From CAZOZZ01 sp965247425 (GTDB taxonomy: Bacteria > Acidobacteriota > Terriglobia > 20CM-2-55-15), in contig OZ252023.1 in the NCBI GenBank assembly GCA_965247425.1, positions 6,324,001 to 6,388,000 of the forward strand: a stretch of 64,000 nt of DNA, in the 5' to 3' direction. Positions 17,460 through 26,449 of the stretch are shown one piece after another. How positions within the stretch are numbered: the stretch's first letter is position 1; the number at the start of each line of letters is the position of its first letter. The notes beneath the pieces were generated by a model that was given only the letters and a program-made list of their open reading frames with translations, was not told the DNA's origin and did no database searches. The position numbers were made by a program, and so were the translations under genes.

Positions 17460-20051
17460 TCATGGCAGGTTCACTCCCGCCGACTCGCCGGATTGTGAAA
17501 ATAAAGTCAGCGCACCTCGGCCCATCGCTCCAGCCGACCCGCTGAAGAGAATAAACTGGGTCGTATAGTCCATGCCGTCGGCGAAATGGGGGAAAATGCG
17601 TTCGGCCGTGCTTGCCGCGCTGTTTTCATCGACAGGCAGGATCGTCGTGATCAGAAACTCTCCACGCTCGTTGTAACGCCCACGCAATCCGACGACGGAT
17701 AATGCGGTCGATCCCGTGATCCGTAGAATCCCTCGAAAAGGAAACGGAAGGGCCCGGAAACCCTCGAACTGATTCACGAAAGCCGACACCTGGCCGTTGC
17801 CGGCCAATGTGACGCTACCAGAAAAGCCAGTTGGATTGCCGTTTGCATCCAGCAACTCGAGTTCTACGGTAGATGGAACGCCCTCGCGATTCCGGAGAGC
17901 CATTCCGGACTGAATCGAACCCGGTTCCCCCGCGCCAAAATCGCCAGTCCCTTCCACCCAGACGCGAAGAATGGATGCCTGCCCGGAAGCAGGCACACTG
18001 GCTTCCGAGACGGTGATTCCATTCTGGCGAAACGAAAAGATGCCAAAACCCGACGGCGTCGGACTCCCTGCGTCGGCTGCGACGGTGACCGAACCTGTCA
18101 GGATCATGCCTCCGTCACCGGACGTTCGAAACCGTTGGGTGCTCCGCGGGTTGATGGCAAATGGAAACGTACCGCCAGTCTGTCCGCCGACGGACAGACT
18201 CACCTCTTCTGCCGGAGTGGAAGCGGTCCCCTGCCCGAAAAACGTAAGGCTCCCCGTGAGTGTTTCATCCGTTGGATTCACGAGAATGATCTGGGTGGCC
18301 CATCCACCCCCATCGGCGAAATGCGGCATCACCAACGTTTGACCGACCGGAGAGGAGAGCGCAGAAACCGGCAGCGTGGTGACGAGAAACTCGGACCGCT
18401 CATTGGTAACGCCTCGCAACGCCACAACGCCGACCCGAAGCGATGAGATGAACGTGAAACTCGTTGCGCGGTCGGGTTCGACGTCAAACGGCGGCTCGTC
18501 AAGGAATCTGGCGATCTGGCCGTTCGCCGGAACACTCAGGGTGCCATTTCCGAAATTCGTGCCGTCGGATCCGGTAAAGAAGAAAGATACCGTCGCGTCC
18601 TGGACATTCGGGTTGGCGATGGCGACCCCGGTGTTGACCGCACCACCGACCTCCGCGTAGAAGCGGCCGGACAATGTCGGGACTGTGGCTTGAACCCCGG
18701 CCTCGGACACGACAACACCGTTCGGCTTAAATGAAAAGATGGCCACGCCTGCCGGCACGATCCCCACACCATCCGCCCGGAGCCGGCCATACCCGACCTG
18801 CAAACCGTCACCGGTACCTGGTGTCACAGACGAAACGCTTCCCCGATCTCCGATATCAAAGCTCAACGTCGACGCATCCGGGTTGAGTATGCGGTGGATA
18901 GCGCCTCCGATGTCGACGACATAGATCTCGCCACTCTCGTCCTCTCCGAACGAGGCCAGACCGAGCGTCGTGTCCAAGAGAACCGACACGGCTCCGTCAC
19001 GAAACATGAAAATCTCACCGGAACAGAAGTCTCCGTAGACATAGGCTCCTTCAGGAAGACTTCCCCTTATTCCCCGGTAGACGTACCCTCCGGTTACCGA
19101 GCAACGACCCGCCTGGCCGGTGTTGGAGTACTCCGCAACTGGGCCCACGAAATTAGATTCCACGCAGGCAGCGGGACCCAGGCCCGTACAGCGGGCACCT
19201 TCAAATACCCTCCATCCGAAGTTCCCACCCGAGATGATAACGTCGATCTCTTCGACCGAGTTCTGGCCGACATCGCCGGCATACAACGCACCCGTGGATC
19301 GATCGAACGAGAATCGCCAGGGATTTCTCAAGCCTACGGAATAGATCTCGCCGCGCGCCGCCGAGGCGCCAACGAACGGGTTCGATTCCGGAATGGAGTA
19401 AGGGATGGTCTCACTGGCCGGGCGATCGACATCGATTCGGAGGATCTTTCCGAGAAGCTCATTCATGTCCTGAGCACGGTTGCCCGGGTCGTTTGCGGAC
19501 CCCCCGTCTCCCATCCCAATATAGAGGAAGCCATCCGGACCGAACGCGATCATCCCGCCGTTGTGGTTCCCGAACGGCTGATCCACCATCAACAGGACGG
19601 TCTCTTCGGCTCCCGCCACATTGGGACTCGTCGCCGACACGCGGTATTGGGCGATGACTGTCGCACCGTCGGGGTCTCTCGTGTAGTTCACGAAAAAGCG
19701 CCCATTGGATTCAAAATTCGGGTGAAAAGCCAGGCCCAGCAGACCGCGCTCACCTCCGAACCGCACACGGCTCGTGATGTCCAGGAAAAGGGTAGGCGAG
19801 GTCTCCCCCGAGGAGAGAGTCTGAATACGTCCCGGCTGTTCGACGATGAACAGACGGTTTGTAGCGTCGTTGGCGTGAGTGAGGAATACAGGCGCGGAGA
19901 GTCCGTCGAGCACCGGTTGTAGTTCGACCGCCGTGACCTGAGCCACCGCTCCGACTGGAATGAACGAAATCGCCGCTATGAGCGAAATCGCCGCTATGAG
20001 CATGGTGGCGACCCGTGTACATGTCAGCGCCATACAACTTTGGACTTTCAT
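17460..20051 (-). CDS. Secreted PQQ/sorbosone-dehydrogenase-like beta-propeller with C-terminal repeat domains
   Basis: This 863-residue exported protein has a signal peptide (about residues 1-38) that contains a short duplication (IAAIS-IAAIS). A glucose/sorbosone dehydrogenase propeller follows (about 40-390) with RFGGERGLLGLAFHPNFESN, NHNGGMIAFGPDGFLYIGMG and GLRNPWRFSFD, as in the Asd/YliI family that binds PQQ and calcium. The C-terminal half holds two related blocks, each with an IFSF-(K/R)-x-NG-(V/I)-x-VSEA motif and a later (E)-R-(S/G)-EFL-x-TT-(L/I)-PV motif. These look like surface or binding domains. Related multi-domain proteins occur in Acidobacteriota. The substrate is unknown, and extracellular sugar oxidation is inferred. 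Confidence 0.88.
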   Translation of the reverse strand: MKVQSCMALTCTRVATMLIAAISLIAAISFIPVGAVAQVTAVELQPVLDGLSAPVFLTHANDATNRLFIVEQPGRIQTLSSGETSPTLFLDITSRVRFGGERGLLGLAFHPNFESNGRFFVNYTRDPDGATVIAQYRVSATSPNVAGAEETVLLMVDQPFGNHNGGMIAFGPDGFLYIGMGDGGSANDPGNRAQDMNELLGKILRIDVDRPASETIPYSIPESNPFVGASAARGEIYSVGLRNPWRFSFDRSTGALYAGDVGQNSVEEIDVIISGGNFGWRVFEGARCTGLGPAACVESNFVGPVAEYSNTGQAGRCSVTGGYVYRGIRGSLPEGAYVYGDFCSGEIFMFRDGAVSVLLDTTLGLASFGEDESGEIYVVDIGGAIHRILNPDASTLSFDIGDRGSVSSVTPGTGDGLQVGYGRLRADGVGIVPAGVAIFSFKPNGVVVSEAGVQATVPTLSGRFYAEVGGAVNTGVAIANPNVQDATVSFFFTGSDGTNFGNGTLSVPANGQIARFLDEPPFDVEPDRATSFTFISSLRVGVVALRGVTNERSEFLVTTLPVSALSSPVGQTLVMPHFADGGGWATQIILVNPTDETLTGSLTFFGQGTASTPAEEVSLSVGGQTGGTFPFAINPRSTQRFRTSGDGGMILTGSVTVAADAGSPTPSGFGIFSFRQNGITVSEASVPASGQASILRVWVEGTGDFGAGEPGSIQSGMALRNREGVPSTVELELLDANGNPTGFSGSVTLAGNGQVSAFVNQFEGFRALPFPFRGILRITGSTALSVVGLRGRYNERGEFLITTILPVDENSAASTAERIFPHFADGMDYTTQFILFSGSAGAMGRGALTLFSQSGESAGVNLP

Positions 20052-20147
20052 GAGACATGGAAGTGTAGCAGCCGGAACGCGAAATACTCTCCGGACCGGA
20101 ACTTTTCAGGCTTCGAAGGCGTATCCTATGGAGGAGGCTGACTAGAT

Positions 20148-20345
20148 ATGAAGTTCTTGTTGTGGTGCGTCCTGCTTGTCCTGTCCTGGCCGCTCGCCCT
20201 GCTGGCGCTGGTCCTCTATCCGTTCGTCTGGCTCATTCTGCTGCCCTTTCGGCTGGTTGGAATCGTCGTCACGGGTGCGCTGGAGTTCTTTCGAAGCCTC
20301 ATCATGCTGCCCGCGCGTCTGGTTGGAGGTCGCCGGTTCGCCTGA
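20148..20345 (+). CDS. Small two-helix membrane protein
   Basis: This is a 65-residue, very hydrophobic protein with two predicted transmembrane helices (about 3-35 and 38-57) and a basic tail (PARLVGGRRFA). A strong ribosome-binding site GGAGGAGG (20130-20137) ten bases before the ATG supports translation. It is convergent with the first patatin-like gene, separated by 13 bases, and divergent from the sorbosone-dehydrogenase-like gene. No family is recognised and no function is proposed. Confidence 0.6.
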   Translation: MKFLLWCVLLVLSWPLALLALVLYPFVWLILLPFRLVGIVVTGALEFFRSLIMLPARLVGGRRFA

Positions 20346-20358
20346 GCGAACATCTCAT

Positions 20359-22308
20359 TCAGGCGGAAGCGGATCGCGACCGGACGTCGGGACTTGAATC
20401 GGATGTCTTCTTCCCGCTGTCCTTAGTGTCCAATTCTTCGATGAACCTGAACGGATTCTTTCTCAGCATTTTCCAGTCGTTTTCCAGTTCCGCGTAGAGA
20501 GCGGCCTTCAGGCCGTCGTCCCCGCTGGCTGCGCGCAGCTTATCGATATGCTCGAGGAGGTTGTAGCAAATAGTGAACTGGCCGCAGGCGACCAGGTCGT
20601 TCAACTGGGCGTCATCGTCGTACCAGAGTTGCGTTTCCATTGTGGAGGCACGTTGAGCCACGGCCAGCATCTGGGCCGACGGCGCATGTCTGGAAGCTTT
20701 GTTTTCCTGCTCCACGACGCAATAGATCTCGTTCTTGATGACCCGATTCTTGACGTCGTCACGATTGTGGAGCAGCGAGTACCCGAGCGAACGGATTCGG
20801 TCCAGGAATATGGTGCTGGTCAACGCCCAGGTCGAGGTCATGCGCAGGCCCATCATTTCCATCAGCATGCTGACCTTTAAGCCCCTTACGCTCTTCCATC
20901 TGTTCCACGCGCCAAGGCGGCGCGCAAACCAGCCGAGAGTTCCCGGCTTGGGTTTCGCCTTTCGAGGCTTGGCTCCCTCACCCGCATCGGATTCGGGTAG
21001 CTTCAACAGGACCGCCCGCACCCTGGATCGGACCCGCGAAAAGATACCGAGCATCAACAGACCGACGATGATGGGCATACCCGAGGCGAGGAAGTTCAGG
21101 GCTTGGCCTGATGTGATTTCTCTCCAGAAGAACTGTACGGTCTCCCACACGCTCCTATCGGCCTCCGCAGCCACCTGGGAAATGATCTGCCCCATTTCGC
21201 CCATATTCGAGACAAAATCAACGACGTTCAGGAGAACCATCAGCAAAGCGAGAACCGTCAAGGTGAGCATCATGCGGTTCAGATGGCCGAGCGTCAGTCG
21301 ACCCTTCGGTGCGGCGTGGGCCGGATCCGGCGCTGGATAGACATTGTCGTTCAGGATCGGAGTGTCCGATATGATCAGGAGGCCGAGCGAAGCTGTGATC
21401 GGTATTTCGTCGTATTTGCGAACGAATCGGGCGGCGATCATATCCGCCCTTTCCAGATCCTGGCTCGAATCCGGCGCGAGCGCGATCGCCACCGAGTCCG
21501 TCCCCTGGTTGTCGTACACGCCTCCGTCCATCAGGGACACAGACTCCACCCTGTTGCCATGCGTGTCGCTGCCGCAATGGTAGGCGATGTAGCCTTCGAT
21601 CTCACCGCACAGCTTCGGTTCATCTTCCGGCCAGCGAAAGTCCTGCGGGAAAAACATGGGATCGAGTCCGACCGGAATACAGGAGGACGCGGCGACGATG
21701 TCGGCGAGGCGCGCCTTGCGCGCGTAGTCCTCCGGAAGCGGTACAAAGCGGTTGCCACTCCTGCGGCTGAATGCCCCCTTATGAAAACGGAAGGCCACTC
21801 CCGTCTTGAACTCTGTCGTGTTGATGATGAGCTCCTTAATGTGGATCTCACGAGGCCCCCAGAAGACATCGAATCGCGCGCCGTTCAGGAAGTCTTTCGA
21901 CTCGTCGTAGATGTCCGCCAGCGCCAGCACCGCGTTCTGGCGCCCGGATTTCCGGGTTGCATCGGGTTTGGACCGTGCGCTTAGTTTCTTGAAGACCCGC
22001 GGCACCAGGTTCGCACGCATCAGGAACCCGAAGTACTCCTCGTAGAAACGACGAAAGGTGTCGTGGAGGCTTTCTTCCTCTGGCGCCGTCTTCAGCGTGA
22101 GCGCGTATTTGGCCGCAACGTGGCTTCCACCGGACACCGACGATAGGATCGAAACGTCCTTCAGCAAGTCGACGCGATCCAGATAGGCGAGAGTACCCAT
22201 GTGGAATCCGGCGGCACGACCTCCGCCGCCGGACAGGGACAACGCAATGGTCCCCAACGGGTGCTCGTCGGTTTCCAGCATTTGGCCGGCGATGACTTCA
22301 TCGTTCAC
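20359..22308 (-). CDS. Patatin-like phospholipase with two membrane helices (paralogue A)
   Basis: This 649-residue lipid acyl hydrolase uses a Ser-Asp dyad. The N-terminal patatin domain has the oxyanion loop LSLSGGGGRAAGFHMG (22-38), nucleophile Ser59 in SSVSGGS and Asp261 in LMDGGVYDNQG. Two hydrophobic helices (about 346-366 and 404-424) follow, then an approximately 220-residue helical C-terminal domain with an Asp-rich WYDDDAQLNDL segment. The nucleophile elbow is S-x-S-G-G, not the usual G-x-S-x-G. The gene lies 11 bases after a close paralogue on the same strand, so the two are co-transcribed. Phospholipase activity is inferred from the dyad, and the C-terminal domain is unassigned. 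Confidence 0.88.
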   Translation of the reverse strand: MNDEVIAGQMLETDEHPLGTIALSLSGGGGRAAGFHMGTLAYLDRVDLLKDVSILSSVSGGSHVAAKYALTLKTAPEEESLHDTFRRFYEEYFGFLMRANLVPRVFKKLSARSKPDATRKSGRQNAVLALADIYDESKDFLNGARFDVFWGPREIHIKELIINTTEFKTGVAFRFHKGAFSRRSGNRFVPLPEDYARKARLADIVAASSCIPVGLDPMFFPQDFRWPEDEPKLCGEIEGYIAYHCGSDTHGNRVESVSLMDGGVYDNQGTDSVAIALAPDSSQDLERADMIAARFVRKYDEIPITASLGLLIISDTPILNDNVYPAPDPAHAAPKGRLTLGHLNRMMLTLTVLALLMVLLNVVDFVSNMGEMGQIISQVAAEADRSVWETVQFFWREITSGQALNFLASGMPIIVGLLMLGIFSRVRSRVRAVLLKLPESDAGEGAKPRKAKPKPGTLGWFARRLGAWNRWKSVRGLKVSMLMEMMGLRMTSTWALTSTIFLDRIRSLGYSLLHNRDDVKNRVIKNEIYCVVEQENKASRHAPSAQMLAVAQRASTMETQLWYDDDAQLNDLVACGQFTICYNLLEHIDKLRAASGDDGLKAALYAELENDWKMLRKNPFRFIEELDTKDSGKKTSDSSPDVRSRSASA

Positions 22309-22319
22309 GAGTCTCCCCC

Positions 22320-24278
22320 CTAGGCTTTGGCTGCCCGAACCTTCAGCTTGTCAGTAGGAGTGTCCTTGTTGCCGCCCCCGACCTCGTGTCGTTCCAACTC
22401 GTCGATCAATGCGAAGGGATCCTCTTTCAGGATCTCCCAGTCATCGCTTACCTTCCTGTAGAGAGTCGCCCATAGGTTAGCGTCGTCCCTTACCACGCGC
22501 AGCCTGTCCATGTGCTCGAGGAGGTTGTAGCAGATGGTGAACTGCCCGCAGGCGACCAGATCCTTCAACTGGTCGTCGTCGTCGTACCAGAGCTGCGTTT
22601 CCATGGTGGAGGCCCGCTGGGCCACCGCCAGCATCTGGGCCGATGGCTCATGTGTGGAAGCCTGGTTCTCCTGCTCCACGATGGCAAAGATCTCGTTCTT
22701 GAGCATGCGATCCTTGAGGTCGTTACGATTTTCCAGCAGCGAGTACCCCATCGAACGGATTCGGTTCAGGAAGATGGTGCTGGTCATCGCCCAGGTGGAG
22801 GACAGGCGCAGGCTCATCATTTCCATCAGGTCCCCCACCTTCAAACCCCGAAGTTGCTTCCACCTCCGGGCCACGACACGGCGGCGGGACAACCAGCCCA
22901 GACCTCCGTGCTTGAGCCTCTCGTCAAGTTTCGCTTTCTCGACCAGGTCGGATTCCGGCAATTGCAGCAGGAATGCGTTGACCTTGCTTCGAATTCGCGC
23001 AATCGCAATGAGCAAGAACGAACCGACGAGGACGGGCATAGCCTCTCCCGTAAAGTCCCACATCAGCCTGATGGCGTCGCCGAGGAGATCCAGAAAGCCT
23101 GCCGAGACACTCCGATTGAACGCCTCAGGAAGTGTGGGCGCGAGGGACACCAGCGTCGTTACATGCTCCACGAAGTCCAAGCCGTTCACAAAAATCATCA
23201 TCACGGCAAGAGTCGCCAGTGTCGTCGCGATCAAGTTCAGATGACTGAGCGACAAGCGACGACGGGCCGGGTCCCGAACGTCATTGTCCGGGTCCGGCGC
23301 CGGATAGATGTTATCGTTCAGGACCGGAGTGTCCGATATGATGAGGAGGCCGAGCGAGCCCACCATCGGTATTTCGTCGTACCTGCGGATGAAGCGTGCG
23401 GCCACCATGTCGGCCCGTACCAGATCCGCGTGCGACTCCATCGCGAGGGCGATCGCCACCGAGTCCGTGCCCTGGTTGTCGTAGACTCCCCCGTCCATCA
23501 GGGACACGGAATCCACCTTGTTGCCATGCGTGTCGCTGCCGCAGTGGTAGGTGATGTACCCCTCGATTTCACGGCGTAACTTCGGTTCATCCTCCGGCCA
23601 GCGAAAGTCCTGCGGAAAGAACATCGGTTCGAGTCCGATGGGAATACAGGAGGAAGCGGCGACGATATCGGCCAGTCGCGCCTTTCGTGCCCAGCTTTCC
23701 GGAAGCGGGACAAAGCGGTTGCCACTCCTGCGGCGGCTTGTGCTCCTGTGAAATCGAAAGTCCAGTCCCGTCTTGAACTCCGTCGCGTTGAGAATGAGAT
23801 CCTTGATGTGGATCTCACGGGGGCCCCAGAAGACATTGAAACGCGCTCCGTTCAGGAAGTCCTCCGACTCGTCGTAAATGTCGGCCAGCGCCAGCACCGC
23901 ATTCCGGCGCCGGAATTTCCCGGATGGTGAGTCACGCTCAGGCTTGGCCCCGAGCTTCCGGAGGACCCGGCGCACCAGATCCGCATGCATCAGAAACCCG
24001 AAGTACTCCTTATAAAATCGACGAAACGTGTCGTGAAGCGGTTCGTCTGCGGGTGCGGTCTTCAAGGTGAGCGCGTACTTGGCCGCAACGTGACTGCCAC
24101 CGGATACCGACGAAAGGATCGAAACATCCTTCAGCAAGTTGACGCGGTCCAGGTAAGCGAGGGTCCCCATATGGAAGCCGGCGGCCCGGCTGCCCCCGCC
24201 GGACAGGGACAAGGCAATGCTTCCCAACGGTTGCTCGTCGGTTTCTTCCTTCCGGCCAGTGATGATCTGATCCTTCAT
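22320..24278 (-). CDS. Patatin-like phospholipase with two membrane helices (paralogue B)
   Basis: This 652-residue paralogue of the downstream gene has the same layout: LSLSGGGSRAAGFHMG loop, SSVSGGS elbow, LMDGGVYDNQG dyad Asp, two hydrophobic helices in the middle and the MLAVAQRASTMETQLWYDDD C-terminal domain. I placed the start at ATG 24278 (MKDQIITGRKEE) because it has GGGAGG upstream and aligns with paralogue A. A longer frame runs through the remnant of a third paralogue into IS copy 2. The patatin and C-terminal domains are strongly conserved between the paralogues and the central region between the helices diverges, as expected from an old tandem duplication. Confidence 0.88.
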   Translation of the reverse strand: MKDQIITGRKEETDEQPLGSIALSLSGGGSRAAGFHMGTLAYLDRVNLLKDVSILSSVSGGSHVAAKYALTLKTAPADEPLHDTFRRFYKEYFGFLMHADLVRRVLRKLGAKPERDSPSGKFRRRNAVLALADIYDESEDFLNGARFNVFWGPREIHIKDLILNATEFKTGLDFRFHRSTSRRRSGNRFVPLPESWARKARLADIVAASSCIPIGLEPMFFPQDFRWPEDEPKLRREIEGYITYHCGSDTHGNKVDSVSLMDGGVYDNQGTDSVAIALAMESHADLVRADMVAARFIRRYDEIPMVGSLGLLIISDTPVLNDNIYPAPDPDNDVRDPARRRLSLSHLNLIATTLATLAVMMIFVNGLDFVEHVTTLVSLAPTLPEAFNRSVSAGFLDLLGDAIRLMWDFTGEAMPVLVGSFLLIAIARIRSKVNAFLLQLPESDLVEKAKLDERLKHGGLGWLSRRRVVARRWKQLRGLKVGDLMEMMSLRLSSTWAMTSTIFLNRIRSMGYSLLENRNDLKDRMLKNEIFAIVEQENQASTHEPSAQMLAVAQRASTMETQLWYDDDDQLKDLVACGQFTICYNLLEHMDRLRVVRDDANLWATLYRKVSDDWEILKEDPFALIDELERHEVGGGNKDTPTDKLKVRAAKA

Positions 24279-24349
24279 CGGTCCAACCCTCCCGCTCGTC
24301 GCCCGTTCCTGTTCTCGCTGGAGCACCCCGGCGAAACCCTTCCCTGGAT

Positions 24350-24469
24350 TCAGACTCCGGCCGCCCGAACCTTCGGTTTCTCGGTAGAAGAATTCTTCTC
24401 GCCGCTCCCGCCCTCGGCTCGGTCCATTCCTTCGATAAACGCGAAGGGATCCTCTTTCAGGATCTCCCA
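24350..24469 (-). pseudogene. C-terminal stump of a third patatin-like paralogue
   Basis: In frame up to the IS boundary, 39 codons read WEILKEDPFAFIEGMDRAEG and on to KPKVRAAGV. This closely matches the C-terminus of paralogue B (WEILKEDPFALIDELERHEV, ending KLKVRAAKA). The nucleotides CCTCTTTCAGGATCTCCCA are identical at both sites. The rest of the gene is missing: IS copy 2 begins at 24470, and what follows it at 26378 is unrelated. At least three tandem patatin-like genes therefore once stood here. Confidence 0.88.
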
Positions 24470-24602
24470 CAGCCATTTCGGAAGAGCAGCTCGGTCGAAG
24501 TTGAATGAGGCCCGGCCAGCGGGCATTTGAGTCGAATTCAAACCCATTGTTAAGGAAGTTCTATTTTCGCATTGTTGAAATCGATATGGTGTCGGCGGTA
24601 TC

Positions 24603-25010
24603 TTGTGGTATATATACCGTCAGATGAAGAAGAAAAAGATATGGCTTGAGTTGAATCAGGTAAAGGGAGCGGTTGCGTCGCGACTGCGACGGCGGAAGTA
24701 CAGCCTGATCGAGCGCCATGAGATACCCGACGGTTTGCTGCCTGGCTCGGTGTCGATTAGTTACACCCGGTGCGGTAAGCCGACGTGCCGGTGTGTGTCG
24801 GGTGAAGGGCACCCATCCTGGTCCTGGACATTCATGATGGACGGGAAGAAGCATGTCGAACACGTTCCAGCTGCCATGGTTGAGGAGATTCAAAAGCGTG
24901 TCGGAGCGGGACGGGAGTTTCAGGATGCGATCCGGGAGGTGCTGACAGCGAACGCGAAGTTGTTGGTGCTGGAGCGCCAGCAACAACGTGAGAAGCGGAA
25001 GCGCCGGTGA
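24603..25010 (+). CDS. DUF6788-like small protein of the IS (copy 2)
   Basis: This 135-residue protein is identical to the one in copy 1 (1393-1800), with the same TRCGKPTCRC Cys signature and basic C-terminus. Its stop overlaps the transposase GTG by four bases. A possible promoter lies between the left IS end and the gene, in the AT-rich stretch 24545-24600. Confidence 0.75.
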   Translation: MWYIYRQMKKKKIWLELNQVKGAVASRLRRRKYSLIERHEIPDGLLPGSVSISYTRCGKPTCRCVSGEGHPSWSWTFMMDGKKHVEHVPAAMVEEIQKRVGAGREFQDAIREVLTANAKLLVLERQQQREKRKRR

Positions 25011-26200
25011 AAGGTCCGTCGGCACGAGGGATACGACGGTACGCGCGAAAGTGTTTGCGGCTGAAGGGGTATTTGAATCACCCCGGAGATGGGCGGGTGC
25101 GACCGCAGATCGGAAGTGGGCATCTGATCTGGTCTCTGGTGATCGGGTATCTGCTGCGGGAATCGAGCTTCCTGGCCATCGAGTCGCTCGCACGATCCTC
25201 GGCGTGTCGGGCCTTGGGAATCGGACGCCGCTTTAGCGACGACACGCTGGGCTATTTTACCGAGAAGCTGAATCCGGAATTCACGCGCGGCGCGTTGACC
25301 ACAGCCATCAAGCAGGCCAAGCGCAATAAAGCGTTCGACGATTGCCGATTCATCGGCCTGGCGCTGGACGGGACAACCGTGGGGCGTGTCGGTGAGGCCG
25401 GGTGTCAGTGGTGTCGACCCCATCGCAACGCCGAGGGGGAGGTGACCACCTACTTACACCACGTCGTGATGGCCACCATCGTGGGCACCGGGTTCACTTT
25501 ACCGGTCGATGTGGAACCCTACGGTAGTGGGGATAGCGAATGGTCGGGGGGGCAACGACTGCTTCGTCGGGTGGTGGGGCAGTTGGGGCCGCGTTTTGCC
25601 GATTATGTTGTTGTCGATGGGGGCTATGCGTCGGCTCCGTTCCTGCACTTGGCCGACGAGTTGGGATTGAAGACCATCGTCCGTCTCAAAGCCAATCTTC
25701 CGAGCTTGTTCAACGCCGCCAAAAGCCGGTTTGCTTGTCAGCCGCCGTCCCGGGTTTTCAAGGATGGAGCCGATCGGGTGGAAATCTGGGATGCAGACGA
25801 CTTCGATCCCTGGGGCCAATTGAACTGGCCGACCGTGCGCGTGATCCGCTACCGGCAAGAGAAACCCGATGGATCGGTGGTCGAAGCCTACTGGCTGACC
25901 AATTTCTCGATGAACCAAGTGGGAGCGCCCACTTTATTTCGCATGGCCAAGAGTCGTTGGGAAGTCGAAAACCAAGGTTTCAACGATGCCAAGAACCGTT
26001 ATGGGATGGCCCATATCCCCCATCACCACGCCAACAGCTTGCTTCTCCACTGGCTCCTCATAAGCCTGGCTCTCACGATCGAACGTCTGTATCGATTGCG
26101 TCATTTGCATCGCGGGCGCCATCGCCCGCATACCTCCATCGAGCTTCTTCGTTTGCTTCGCCTCGCTCTGTCTGCCCCAACCCCAGCCGACTCCAGCTGA
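25007..26200 (+). CDS. IS4-like DDE transposase (copy 2)
   Basis: This 397-residue transposase has triad residues Asp121, Asp204 and Glu321 intact. It differs from copy 1 at residue 271 (Gln here, from CAA at 25817-25819). The near identity shows that the two insertions, or a gene-conversion or recombination event between them, are recent. The GTG start is coupled to the upstream small gene. The 163 bases between the stop and the IS end carry no gene. Confidence 0.9.
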   Translation: MKGPSARGIRRYARKCLRLKGYLNHPGDGRVRPQIGSGHLIWSLVIGYLLRESSFLAIESLARSSACRALGIGRRFSDDTLGYFTEKLNPEFTRGALTTAIKQAKRNKAFDDCRFIGLALDGTTVGRVGEAGCQWCRPHRNAEGEVTTYLHHVVMATIVGTGFTLPVDVEPYGSGDSEWSGGQRLLRRVVGQLGPRFADYVVVDGGYASAPFLHLADELGLKTIVRLKANLPSLFNAAKSRFACQPPSRVFKDGADRVEIWDADDFDPWGQLNWPTVRVIRYRQEKPDGSVVEAYWLTNFSMNQVGAPTLFRMAKSRWEVENQGFNDAKNRYGMAHIPHHHANSLLLHWLLISLALTIERLYRLRHLHRGRHRPHTSIELLRLLRLALSAPTPADSS

Positions 26201-26449
26201 ACTGACTCGTTTCCCTGGTCTCCACGCGCCTGCCTGACCCCAATCACCGGGCTGGACCCGCTACGGATACCTGTCTCTCGAAAATACCCCTCACTTCAAA
26301 TTCCTCTCCCTCCTCGACCTTTTCCCTTCCAGAGCCCCTTCCAGACACTCCGTCCTCCCTGACTTCCGAAATGGCTGATGGAACTGATGCAGACTTGCTT
26401 CCTACCCAACGGCCCGGTAGACTTTTCCTTTCGAACCTGAGATCAGATT

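Larger units (their letters stand above)
24470..26377 (+). mobile_element. IS4-like insertion sequence, copy 2 (1908 bp)
   Basis: This is the same element as copy 1, in the opposite orientation and of identical length. Its ends are CAGCCATTTCGGAAG (24470-24484) and CTTCCGAAATGGCTG (26363-26377). The left flank (24461-24469, GATCTCCCA) lies in the patatin remnant. The right flank (26378-26386, ATGGAACTG) is not its repeat but equals the last three codons of the kinase fragment beside copy 1. A nine-base target duplication fits IS4-type elements such as IS10 and IS50. Confidence 0.95.

Noticed and set aside
18894..19922. 342-codon open frame antisense to the sorbosone-dehydrogenase-like gene
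   Set aside because: High-GC antisense shadow with no recognisable motifs, while the opposite strand encodes a clear family.
22512..23579. 355-codon open frame antisense to patatin paralogue B
   Set aside because: His/Arg-rich shadow sequence. A similar shadow lies opposite paralogue A, as expected from homology of the real genes.
22320..24476. Longer patatin paralogue B starting at 24476
   Set aside because: The extra 66 codons run through the remnant of another paralogue in a different frame and into the IS end. ATG 24278 has a good ribosome-binding site and aligns with paralogue A.
26..26377. Simple composite transposon bounded by the two IS copies
   Set aside because: The outer flanks (TCGTCACAA and ATGGAACTG) are not a target duplication, and the matching nine-base pair is inner-right with outer-right. 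That fits inversion, not composite transposition.
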